Shown here piece by piece: positions 34,377 to 45,562 of a stretch of 64,000 bases of DNA. This DNA comes from Stromatinia cepivora. Taxonomy: Eukaryota; Ascomycota; Leotiomycetes; Helotiales; Sclerotiniaceae. The translations under genes and the position numbers were made by a program. The notes beneath the pieces were generated by a model. The model did no database searches, was not told where the DNA came from, and saw only the letters and a program-made list of their open reading frames with translations. Position 1 is the stretch's first letter. The number at the start of each line of letters is the position of its first letter. The stretch spans positions 558,001 through 622,000 of the forward strand of contig RCTD01000001.1 in the NCBI GenBank assembly GCA_014898415.1. The letters are read 5' to 3'.

Positions 34377-36830
34377 GAAAACACATGCATGTCATCGTCG
34401 TGTTATTGTTGAAATATTCATCAGTTTTACAGCTTTTCCTGTGTTTTTGGACAAAATTCTGTATACATTGTTTTAGCGTATTTTATATTATTTAAATATA
34501 TATTTCATCAAAGATGATAATATCACTATCAATTTCGTAGCTATAGTACTTTCAAGGAAAGAGACAATATAATAAATTTGAAAAAAAAAAAAAAAAACGT
34601 TTTACACTCTTTTCAGTCACAGAATACTGAGAATTTGATTTGAAGCTGTCACGAATGCACAATATTAAGAGTTGAATCGTCGTAAAAACACGAGACGTCG
34701 CACAAATTTTTAACTATCCAAACTACCCGAAACCTCCAAACCGTCAAAGACTTCCTTTCTTAAAGGATGAGAAAGCAGACAGAGAGTGAGTTTGAAAGCG
34801 ATTCTTTGTCACTTTGCATAGCCTGATTCCTCCATAGATCTTTAATTCTGATACAGCCTTAGACCATAGAGTTTTAACATGAAAAATGCAGAGACGCGTC
34901 AAAAGGTCGGATTACTATCCACTTGGGCAACTGTGCATGATAAAAGAGGAAATGCACAAGTCCAGCCACTTCCAGATGTCAAGCTTGTCATCAAACATCC
35001 AATACTTCCGAGGCGATCGTCTGCTGGCACCTTCGATGCATTAAATATTGGGGCGCGAACGATGGCCACATGCGTAAATTTAATCTCAGTCATCTACGCG
35101 TGGAAAATCTGAGAAGTACAGAGGAACCAAAGAGCAGAATTCTCAATGAAAAACAGTTTACACAGTGGATGAACTTTGTGAATATTTGAAGACTTTCATC
35201 AACCTGCAAGATATCTAAAGGCGTTTCGGTCATGTTTTTTTCTCTTCTCCCATCTGGGCCATCTAAAATGCGGAGGGGTTTGTGATAATGCTCAAGTCTG
35301 GACTGGAGTCCGACAATTAGATAATGAAGAATGATGATAGCATTTTGGTATCTAGTTCCGGGATGAGATAATGAGTATGTATAGGTATCTCACATCTAAT
35401 GCACAGCTGCATTATAGTTGATACCTAGCTATTGCAATTTACTATTACTAAGAGCCGAGTCCGGACGGTTAATTACGATTTCATGCCACATATTGGGTAC
35501 TCCTAGGACAGGAAAAGCAAAAAGCACAGAAAATGAGTACGTAATACATCACATCCCCACCCCTTTCCTAACTACTTTCGACTAAATAAGGGTCCTAGAC
35601 CTCAGCTCTTTACCAACCGCCACCAATCTCGTTTCTCTCTCACTTGGTCCAGAAAGTCACGTACCCTCTCCTTCTTCATCCTTGATTTTATGCACCGATT
35701 TCACCTTGGATACTAATTGCCTCTGACTTTTTAGTTTCCATGCACGGCGATGGCCTTATATGAGTAAGTTCGAAGAGGTCTAATTGGCCGGGAGACTGCT
35801 TCTTTTAACACACCATTCTAACTATTTGATCCAAAAAAAAAAATGCTTTCTGTATGTATACCAATAATGTAGCCTGTATCGTGCTAACCAATGTAGCACT
35901 GTTTCATTCGCATGTGGCAATTCGTTCCGTCTTTCATTTCATAATTCGCCAGCGCTGCCCCAAATAGTCATCATATGTATCTGGACCATGGAAAGCACCG
36001 TCATCATCTTGTCTATACCGACAACTTCGATTGACAAAATCGATAGCCGGTATGATTCTGCCTGGTCTTAATTTAAGTAGTACATCAGCTCCAGCCTTCT
36101 AAATCGTAGATCTTTCCAGAAAGCCGGTTTTACATGGTGATTTATTTGTCAGTTTGGCATGATTTGCATTCGGACTTCAAATAGGAATCAGCCTTTCATA
36201 CTCCATGCACAATATGTGTATCTGATTCAATTCTAGCTGAAAGTTGGTAGCTCTCAAAGAGCACATGAGAAATCCCCAATGATAGAAATATAATCTAGGA
36301 AAGCGGCTGAGTCAAGGCCAGCTGCTTTCTGAGCTAGAAGGATGAGCTTGTTGACTCCTGTCGAGAAGGCTGCAATATCTGCTTTGGTTTCAAGCAGCTC
36401 TTCGGAGCACAAATTCGCCGAAATTGCATATGAAGGAGAGTTCTTATCTCTGTTCGATGTCCAAGTCATCAGTGGATGGGTTCTGCGCTAACTAGATTCT
36501 TCGGTTCCTCGTCGCGGGCCGTCGGAATAGGGACAATAAATCCACAATTCCGTCTTTCCCCAAGGGGGTTGTTTGCACTTGCACTTGCACTTGCAACTGC
36601 ATCCTCGCAACTTTACATCTTTGTCTATTCATCTCATTATTATCCAGTGCTCAACCCTATACCAAAGAACCGCGAAATATGAGGTTACAATCAATCTATG
36701 GACTGTATATATAGCAAACTTGTAAAATTAAATATATTAATCTCCTCTATAGTACTAAATTACCACGGAGAATAGACATATAAGAATATTATTCCTCCTC
36801 ATTCCTACTTCCGTCTCTACCATACCCTCC
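34377..36830. other. Gene-poor region
   Basis: About 2.4 kb without a supported gene. A run of 17 A lies at 34581-34597. A short CTTGCA hexamer repeat (about four units) lies near 36577-36600. Two small ATG-started frames overlap near 36254-36469 (-, 71 residues) and 36476-36682 (+, 68 residues). I recognise neither; the minus one is moderately hydrophobic and might be a relic. Confidence 0.45.
34581..34597 (+). repeat. Run of 17 adenines
   Basis: A homopolymer about 200 bp after the tungstate-binding-like gene. Too isolated to be called a retrotransposition tail. Confidence 0.9.
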
Positions 36831-39800
36831 CTACATTAAACTCGACCTCCCACCCACTTCCGTTCCTCCCTGTCCATTCGGCATATCCCCACTCCTTCCC
36901 ACCACAAACTCCCTATAGATTCCCTGCAATCGCCTTCTCTCATCTGCACTAATACTTGGTCTTGTACCTTCCAAGCTCTTCACTAGATGCTTCCAAAGAA
37001 TAGTGACTTCTTGTTGACTCTTCACTTCTTTCTGTTCTCCTTTATCATCAATTGAAACATCAATACCCTTTGCTCTTAATTTCTCCCTCTTCTTTGCCTT
37101 TTTGATCTCTTCTAACTTGGCGGTAATGGCAGCTTTCTCGGCAAGTTGTTTAGAGCGATTATTACCAGCCTTTGCGCGTGCCTCGGTTTCCGCCCGATCT
37201 TCATCTTCACCATAGCGAAACTGTACAAAACTCCGAGGTCCACTAGATGCCCCATTCGTTTTAGCACCATTGCGTTTCCCACCAACTTCTATTTGATCGT
37301 GATCACCAAGGACGTCGTGAATGGCTTCAAGTTGCGCGTTGGATATCAAAGCCTGCAGATCTGCGCCAGAATAGCCCTCAGTCCTACGAGCAATCTCAAA
37401 GAGCCCTCCTTCGGGACTGTCTCGGACTTCTTCAGATAATTTCAGCTTCTTGCCTAGTGCTTTGAGAATATCGAATCGATCATCCACATTCGGAAGGTCG
37501 CATATAAGGGACTTGTCCAAACGACCTGGACGAAGCAATGCTGGGTCAATTAAATCTGGCCTTGAAGTAGCTGCAAGAACATATACTCCAGATAGACCTT
37601 CAGCACCATCCATTTGTGTTAACAATTGATTGACAACTCGATCGGTAACACCAGTGGAGTCATGACCACGCTTGGGAGCTATGGAATCAAACTCATCAAA
37701 GAATAGTACACAAGGTCTAGCAGCTTCGGCTCGCTCGAAGAGATCACGAACAGACTTTTCAGAGGCACCAATGTATTTATTGAGAATTTCAGGTCCTTTG
37801 ACACTAATGAAGTTCAGACCGCACTCTCCTGCAACTGCACTTGCAAGGAGAGTTTTACCACAACCTGGGAACCCATACAAGAGGAGTCCCGATCGTAATC
37901 GTAGTGGACATTGTGCAAAAATTGGCGCATAAGTAGTAGGGTATTGCAATGTCTCAAGTAAAATCTTTCGGGTCTCTTGCAATCCTCCAATCGAGTCAAA
38001 GGTTGTAGTTGAAGTTTGTAGAGTGACATTTCGAAGGGACGCTGGTGTAAATCCTTTTAGAGCACTGTCAAAGTCTTCTCTAGTGAGTCGAATAGAACCA
38101 CTGTCAGCGTTTTTCAGCGAGCTCGAGACTGTCCGAATCATTGCTTCACTTCTGGCACGTGCTACCAGAAGGACGAGGTCTCCAGGCATGTAACCATCGG
38201 TTTCGCCAGCTAAATCTAAGAAATCTAGATCTTGATCAATGATATAACCATCGCCTTCCAATTTGCTTGAACTTTCCATATTTGGACCGTCCATCCAATC
38301 ACTTTCACTATCTCTTTGACTATTGTCTGCTGTACTTGGGCGGCTGCTAGATACCACTGGTTTCTTGATAATTTCCGAGATGGCATTTTGCATCGCAACC
38401 TTTTCCATAACTCTCCTCCGCCCTTCTTTGTTCGGAGCTTTTAATGCGACAATTTCTCGCACAACATGACAACCGATAATAACATTGTGGACTGACTCTT
38501 TTGCTTGAGCGGTTGCAAGTAGAACAACGCCACTATCCCACTTCAAGTATTCTCTGGCAATTGAAACCATCCCCTCACTAATTAGCCGACTTCGAACATT
38601 GTCATTGCCTACTTCAAGCTCTGTCTCCGCGGGACACAACTTGTCAAGATCATCTAATATCACGATGGACTTTCCACCAAGCCTTGCACCCCACGAGGCA
38701 CCCATAAAAATTCGATTAAATGTTTCACGTATGGTTGAGACACGTGCCTCGTCCGTAACAAGTTTTCGACATGAAAAATACGTGGTATGAAACATGCGAT
38801 CTTGCCGTAGCCGATGTGCTAGGAGACGCGCCACTGATGTCTTGCCGGCTCCCAATGCACCAGTGAGTAGTACCGAAGACATGTGTGAAAGATGTGATTG
38901 TAGTTGTTCTATGAGATTATCGATGCCTACAAGAACAGGAGCTTCTGCACCAATACCATCGATTGCATTTGTTGCAAGGGCTAAGGGTCTTGGGATAACG
39001 GCTTGAACCTCAAGATTGAATTTTCGTTCAGAACCAAGGAACCAATTGCAAGGTTGCTTTCCAGACTCCGGCTGTGCTTGTTCTAGACGAAGCATTCCAC
39101 CTTCCCAGCTTGATGGGAATTCAGAACCTAATGGTTTGCCGAGTACCAAGCCGTCAGTCAATGGTCCCTCAAGAATGCCATCGTTAGAGCCATTTTTGCT
39201 GTATATTTTCATGATTGCTTTCGCAGCTTCTTCACGTTCGGCTTTCGATTCACCGCCGAATTTAAGGCCTTCGTTCGCCTTTCCCGTAGTAGATGTATAG
39301 GGAAATATCTTGATGTATGGAATACCAGATTTAGAAGTTGGTTGAGAAGTTGGTTTCGAAGCTTGGGGTGGAGCGGGCTCAAGTCTTACCACACCCCCGA
39401 CCATGTTTTCACACGCCATTGCGGCACAAAGTGAACTCGATAGAGCCACATGATTACCATCTGGTGGATCATCCCATGCCATTAACCTAGCTACCACCTT
39501 CGATGCAGGCTTCCCAGCTACACCGGTATTTTCGTTTTCTTGTTGTTGTCGTTGTGGGTCAATCGGTTCTTGTAAAGTGGCAGGCTTAATGACAGTGACG
39601 CAGACCCAAGTAATCCCCTTTAAGGACTTGGAAAGAAGTACATCTGCATCAACCCAGATTTTCAATCCTCCATCGTCTAGATCTTTCTCTTCCCCAAACC
39701 ACTCCCCGCAAAGTGTTCTATCAATCCCTCTGTAAAACATAGCCGGTCTCGATTCTTCACTTCGTCCACTCTTTCGACGTACTGTACTAGAAACGCTCCG

Positions 39801-40619
39801 ACCGCCAACACTCTTTCTTGAAGACACACTCCTATTTTCGCCGGAAGTTCGTGATGGCCTGGACCTTGTTTTTGGAGCCACAATAACCTCAGCGTCGGGT
39901 GCTAGTTTCGCGAAAGCAACGTTTGAAGGCGGGGAAGGAATTAGGGAGGTGACTATAATATTCGCTGTGGAAGTTGGTGAAAGATGCAAAGTTAGTGGAT
40001 GGGAAGACTGCGGTGGACCATTGGGCGCGGTGAAGCTTGGATTGGGTAATGCGCGGATTTGATTTATGAAATTGAGCTCGAGGAAGGTAGCATGCAGTTC
40101 TATAATTTCCCAATCTTCTGGCGTTAAGGGTTCAATATTAATTGTATGGGCGATAGGGGGATCAACATGTATGCTGGCTGTAACTTTTTGTCCATCTGAT
40201 ATTCCCAATGTTCGCGCAAAGGTTGCATCTATCTCCACAACCTGAACTTCTTGCTCTCTGCCAGATCCTCTAGCACCACTTATACCGTCTCTCCCAACGA
40301 TAGGTGCAAGCTTGCGCTTGCTTTGCATACCCGTCCATCCCACGAAGATGGATCGTTGAATAGGAGCGCCATTCGTTTGATTTGGGCCTTGCGGCGGTGG
40401 AAGTCGGTAGTTTAATTCTATAATCACATTTTGTGCAAGCTAGAGAATGTAAGCAATTATTGTTTATCAAGTAAATATTGGTTTTTGACGTACAGCATTA
40501 ATGTTAACCAGTAATGAAGATAATGATGAAGGCAAGTTAACCAAGCAATTCTTTAGATGAATCAATGATATTTCTGCAGGTGTAGCTTGAGTACCACGTC
40601 CTTTTAGATTTGAAGCCAT
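36831..40619 (-). CDS. PEX1: Peroxisomal AAA+ ATPase PEX1
   Basis: Predicted 1244 residues from exons 40619-40494 and 40439-36831. Pex1 forms a heterohexamer with Pex6 that extracts ubiquitinated receptors from the peroxisome membrane for recycling. The N-terminal domain contains KGRGTQATPAEISLIHLKN and NCLVNLPSSL. The D1 ATPase has Walker A GALGAGKTS at about residue 573 and a Walker B-like IVILDDLDKLCP. The D2 has Walker A GFPGCGKTLLASAVA at about 900, Walker B VLFFDEFDSIAPKRG, and the second region of homology GVYVLAATSRPDLIDPALLR. The degenerate D1 and canonical D2 match Pex1. The C-terminus is charged and low in complexity. The length fits filamentous-fungal orthologues. It shares a divergent promoter with MCM7. 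Confidence 0.96.
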
Positions 40620-41145
40620 AATTAAAGGTATAATATAAGTAAAATCCCTAAGCCAAAGTGCGCGACAGAAAGACAGGAGGAAGGAAGTTTCTTAATAGTT
40701 GAAAACCGGCAAGCAATTCAATTGACCGTCACAAGTTAAAGTTCACCTCGGTATTTGAAATTGGACTGGATTAGCTTACATGGGCCAGAGCTATAAGCCA
40801 CAGTTCATGAGCCACAAAGAGCCACAGAGAGCCACAGATAAAGCCACAGATAAAGCCACAGACACGAAAATTCGCGAAACCGTTGACAAGGAGGATTGGG
40901 CTTTCTTACCAGCGCGTAAAGTTCAATTTAGAGATTTGATTTGAGGTCCAAGTTAGTTCCAAGTTCCTCAATTCAACCTCATAAATCTTTGCGCCGCAAG
41001 CCCCTCCATAACAACGCCTCCATTACTAGCTTTCCATCCTGTCTCTCTTCCCCGATTGGAGTTTCTTTCGACTGAAGAAACTATTTGCGCAAAGTTTTAC
41101 ACAATCCTTCAAATTCTTTAGTAGTATTAAGAGGTTCTGCGCAAG
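40620..41145. promoter_or_regulatory. Shared divergent promoter of PEX1 and MCM7
   Basis: A 526-bp region between two start codons. It contains six GCCACA hexamers on the plus strand between 40797 and 40860, spaced 10-14 bp apart. Closer to MCM7 is a perfect 10-bp palindrome, TTTGCGCAAA, at 41084-41093, resembling an E2F/MBF-type site as expected for a replication gene. Factor assignment is inference. Confidence 0.55.
40797..40860 (+). repeat. Six phased GCCACA hexamers
   Basis: Copies start at 40797, 40811, 40821, 40831, 40843 and 40855. Flanks are similar (AGAGCCACAGA, ATAAAGCCACAGA), so the array looks like partial tandem duplication. It lies near the PEX1 side of the divergent promoter. 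Confidence 0.9.
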
Positions 41146-43812
41146 ATGGCGCTTCTTCAATACAAGGCTCCCGTCAACTATGAAGCTCATCAAGGTAGAA
41201 ACTTATTGAATATTAGGGATTTCCGTGATGCTAATTCAATTTCCAGAGGCTTTTGAGGACTTTTTATCCACTTTCAAAACTTCTCCGACTGCGAACATTA
41301 CCCATGCTTTGGGCGGCATGAACCTCGACGAGGATGATTTCAGTGATGAATACGATATGATGGATGACGAAGACGACCAGAACTTAAGGCGACAAAATAG
41401 AGCTCAAGCAAAGGTGCCCAAACTTAAGTACCTAGACCTGCTGCAAAAGGTCGCAGATAGATACGAGGATGAAATCACAATTGAGCTTGACGATTTAGCC
41501 AAAGTACATTGACCGTTTCTCCACCTCCGTAATATACTAACAATTGTAGTATGATGATTTATTGGATGAAGCTGGAACTCCTCTGAACCTAGTCAACTCG
41601 ATCGAAACTAATGCAAAGCATTATTTGGATATCTTGTCTAGGGCGGTTGACGCAGTGATGCCACAACCCACAAGAGAAATCAAGTAAGCTGAGAGGTGAA
41701 CCTGCAGTGATTTATCTGCTAATCGAATTTTAGTTACAAGGATGATGTACTTGATGTTCTCATGTCACAGCGAACAGCTCGAAATAATGCCTTACGCCGT
41801 GCTGCTGCCGAGCAAAGCGATATAACTGTTGAGCCCGAACTTTTTCCCGCCGAACTTACAAGAAGATATACCCTGAACTTCAAACCATTGACCGCTTCTG
41901 GAGATAATTCCAAAAAAGCTTTGGCAGTGCGACAAGTCCGTGGTGAACATCTTGGCCATCTTATTACAGTTAGAGGTATTACTACAAGAGTTTCAGATGT
42001 CAAACCGACTGTGGAAGTCAACGCATATACTTGTGATAGATGCGGTTGTGAGATATTTCAGCCCGTTGGATCCAAGACCTTTGGACCGTTAGTAGAATGC
42101 CCTTCTCCCGATTGTACTACCAATCAGACTAAAGGACAACTCCATCACTCCACTCGAGCCTCAAAATTCCAGCCATTTCAAGAGATTAAAATTCAGGAAA
42201 TGGCCGAACAAGTTCCAGTTGGTCATATTCCTCGAATGCTAACTGTTCTTTGCCATGGAGCTCTAGTACGACGTATAAATCCCGGAGATGTTGTCGATAT
42301 TGCAGGAATTTTCTTACCTACCCCATATACTGGTTTCAAAGCCATTAGAGCTGGTCTTCTCACCGATACGTACCTTGAAGCACAACACGTCACTCAACAC
42401 AAAAAGGCTTACGAAGATTTAACTATTGATAGCCGAGTATTCAAGCGAATTGAGCAATACAGAGCCTCTGGTCACGTTTATGAATACCTTGCAAAATCCA
42501 TCGCGCCTGAAATTTACGGACACTTGGATGTGAAGAAGGCATTACTCTTGTTATTGGTCGGTGGTGTTACTAAAACTATGGGTGATGGAATGCGAATTAG
42601 AGGTGATATCAATATCTGTTTGATGGGTGACCCGGGAGTGGCCAAATCTCAACTACTCAAGTATATCACTAAAGTGGCACCAAGAGGAGTTTACACTACC
42701 GGTCGAGGAAGCAGTGGTGTTGGTCTTACTGCTGCTGTCATGAAGGATCCAGTAACTGATGAAATGATTTTGGAAGGTGGTGCATTGGTACTTGCTGATA
42801 ATGGTATCTGCTGTATTGATGAATTTGACAAGATGGATGATACCGATCGAACAGCAATCCACGAAGTTATGGAACAACAGACAATTTCTATCTCCAAGGC
42901 TGGAATTTCTACGACCCTGAATGCTAGAACGTCCATTTTGGCAGCAGCTAATCCTTTATATGGCCGATACAATCCCAGGATATCTCCAGTCGAGAACATC
43001 AACCTTCCAGCAGCCTTACTCTCCCGTTTTGATGTACTATTCCTCATACTTGATACTCCTACCAGAGATAATGATGCCCTCCTCGCTCGCCACGTCACCT
43101 ACGTTCACATGAACAACAAACATCCTGACACTGATGGTGTTGTTTTCTCACCGCAAGAAGTCCGCCAATACGTTGCTCAAGCTAGATCATATCGTCCAAC
43201 CGTCCCAACGAACGTCTCTGAGTATATGGTAAAAGCTTACGTCAGAATGCGCGACCAACAATCTCGTGACGAGAAAAACAAGAAACAATTTGCTCATACA
43301 TCTCCTCGTACCCTTCTTGGTGTCCTTCGTCTCTCACAAGCTCTTGCTCGATTACGTTTCAGTGAAGAGGTAGTTCAGGATGATGTTGATGAAGCGCTTA
43401 GACTTGTTGAGGCATCGAAAGAGAGTTTGTATGCTGATCAAGACGGATACAGAAAGGATTCAAGTCCAAGCAGTAGAATTTACAACATGGTTAGAGCTTT
43501 GGCTGAAGCTGGTCAATGCAGACCTGAAGAGGCGGACGATGAGGATGATGAAGAGACTTTGGGAATGGAATTGAGTATGAAGAAGGTCAAGGAGAGAGTT
43601 ATTGCCAAGGGATTCACGGAGGATCAATGGAGAAATGCTGTATTGGAATACACTGATCTTGATGTAAGTTCTGGCTTTCCATATATTCTCTTCATTAAAT
43701 TTTTACTGACTATTATTAGATCTGGCAAACTGCTGGTAATGGAACGAGATTATTATTCGTCATGTCAGAGGCAGCACACATGGCGAGAGATGAAGAATAT
43801 GAAATGGAGTAA
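41146..43812 (+). CDS. MCM7: Replicative helicase subunit MCM7
   Basis: Predicted 820 residues from five exons (41146-41194, 41247-41503, 41550-41683, 41734-43663, 43720-43812). Mcm7 is part of the MCM2-7 hexamer that is loaded at origins and unwinds DNA as the CMG helicase. The zinc-binding motif is CDRCGCEIF ... CPSPDC. The ATPase core has Walker [12 protein letters not shown] at about residue 444, Walker [10 protein letters not shown] and the arginine finger in [13 protein letters not shown], with [20 protein letters not shown] leading in. The C-terminal winged-helix region is acidic ([13 protein letters not shown]) then [19 protein letters not shown] across the last intron. All introns preserve frame and length is normal. 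Confidence 0.97.
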
Positions 43813-44833
43813 TTATATCGGATGAGATGACATAAGATCAAATATGTGCATGTAGTCGAGGCGTTTGTTGGATTAGGGATATTGATATGGCGTTTATTTT
43901 ATGAGCTGTGTGAGATACCGCTATAAGAGAGATATTAGTTGATTGCCTGTTGTCAATTCACGGTGGCATTATTCACCCAATTTCATCTTCCTGCTAATTG
44001 ATTCCTCTCGTCTGGTTTTTTGCTTTACGATGAATTCCACACCCTGCAGTGCGGAAACAAGCGAAAGAGGTTCTTCATGCTTGCTGTATAAAAACCACAA
44101 ACATGATGAAAAGTTTGTCCCAAAGGAATCCATAGCTATAGGTAGTATACCAAAAATCAAGCCAAAGACGACTCCAAGCGAAGCAAGATCGTGCAATCCC
44201 TTACCATCTATCTATTATGATCCAATTTAGAAAATATCCTGCTTACTTACTCACTCCCAAACAAACAATCTTCACAAATGACCTCGATCCTTGAGAGCAT
44301 CTACCGACTAGATACCTCGGGATACATTTATGAAACATGACTTAGAGATAGATCCTCAATACAAATACGTGTATACTGTATATCATAACAAGGATATAGG
44401 ATTTTGTTCCTATAGTTTCTCTATAAGTTCTTTTATTGAAGGTAAAATATTTAAACCGCTAGCTTAAACTTAATTATTGAACAAATCTTGGAATATTCAA
44501 ATATTGATTTGAGAAGGGAAATGATAAAGGCTCAATATATTTGAGAGATTCGCCTTGTTTGAAAGATTCATCTTATCTGAAAGATTGAATTCATTTGAAA
44601 AATTCGTCTCATTTAAAAGATTCATCTCGTTTAAAAGATTCACACCATTTAAAGGATTAAAACTATCGAGACAATGACAATTGTTCCAAACACCGGAACC
44701 ACGGTTTGCGTTGGTGGGGTTTTAGAAAAAGCTCCCGGCAGGGTAACATAATGACACGACATAAAGCAATTTTATCTGTATGACTCTCAAATTTTTATTT
44801 TTATTCTTGATTTGAGCCGAAGCTCCCGGATTT
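43813..44833. other. Intergenic region with a minisatellite
   Basis: 3' region of MCM7 and of the convergent zinc-knuckle gene. The frame at 43943-44230 has no ATG start in the usual sense and no motif. An 18-bp degenerate tandem repeat sits at 44547-44654. Confidence 0.5.
44547..44654 (+). repeat. Six degenerate copies of an 18-bp tandem repeat
   Basis: Units have the form GATTCATCTCATTTGAAA and vary at several positions while keeping exact 18-bp spacing over 108 bp. The unit is noncoding as far as I can see. Confidence 0.85.
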
Positions 44834-45562
44834 TTAGGAGCCAATCCTCCTCAGATCCTCCATCAAATCGGTTAATCCCGAATGGGATTGGGCGGGAGAG
44901 GCAGCCCACGGAGTTTCAGTTTCCTTGGGCGGATTTTGGGCTGGATCTTCTTCTGGTTTGTTGGGCGGACCTTGGGCGGCGAGGGCATTGGAATATTGTA
45001 TCTCCAATTCTTCAGTCACACATTGGGCGGTGTGGACTTCGGCCCGGGCGAGAGTCTCGGCTTTTTGGGCGGCAATTGTTTGGGCGGCGTATAATGCTCT
45101 GCCAATTCGAATGGTGACTTCCTGGGCGGTTTCTTGGGCGGGCTTGGTAGGCTCTGGGATGGGCTTTGGGGCGGGTTCTGGGGCAGGCATTGCTGCAAAA
45201 GCAGCCACCACAGATAAACTATCTATAGATATAAAGTCAATACTATACACCATAAGGAAGGAAATCTATTACCCTCTGTGCGGACTTGGCGGGCTCTGAG
45301 GTTTGCACCAAAGCATGAATGCCACACCCCGAATCGAAAGCGAGAACGATTGGGCGGAAGTGTGTCGGCCTAATGGCTGACGACCCTTTGGAAATCAGAT
45401 TAGTCAAATATAAATAAAGATATCATTTGAGTCTTACCCGGACATTGGGCGGATTTGTGGCCGAAATTGCCACAATGCCAACATTTTGATGAACCTATAT
45501 AATATAAGCATATAGATTTTATAACGCTTTAATGATTCTAACTTACTCCGAGTTGGAGGCAT
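44834..45562 (-). CDS. Small CCHC zinc-knuckle protein with Pro/Ala/Gln-rich tail
   Basis: A multi-exon gene. Exon 1 (45562-45547) gives MPPTR and joins exon 2 (45494-45438), which encodes a retroviral-type zinc knuckle, SKCWHCGNFGHKSAQCPG, matching C-x2-C-x4-H-x4-C. The tail from about 45190 down to the stop at 44834 reads MPAPEPAPKPIPEPTKPAQE and later AAQTIAAQKAE and LTDLMEDLRRIGS. The middle exon(s), about 45390-45200, can be spliced in more than one way. The choice that uses CCATTAG and ATAGATAG as acceptors keeps the long tail open. Zinc knuckles bind single-stranded nucleic acid; the role here is unknown. It might descend from a retrotransposon Gag, but no reverse transcriptase or LTR is nearby. 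Confidence 0.55.
44886..45455 (-). repeat. Eleven interspersed CCGCCCA heptamers across the zinc-knuckle gene
   Basis: TGGGCGG on the plus strand (CCGCCCA on the coding strand) occurs eleven times in under 600 bp, in the knuckle exon, the middle region and the tail. Most copies read as GCC-CAA (Ala-Gln), but at least two in the tail lie in the CCG-CCC register (GPPN, NPPK), so the motif is not explained by one protein repeat alone. Confidence 0.85.
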
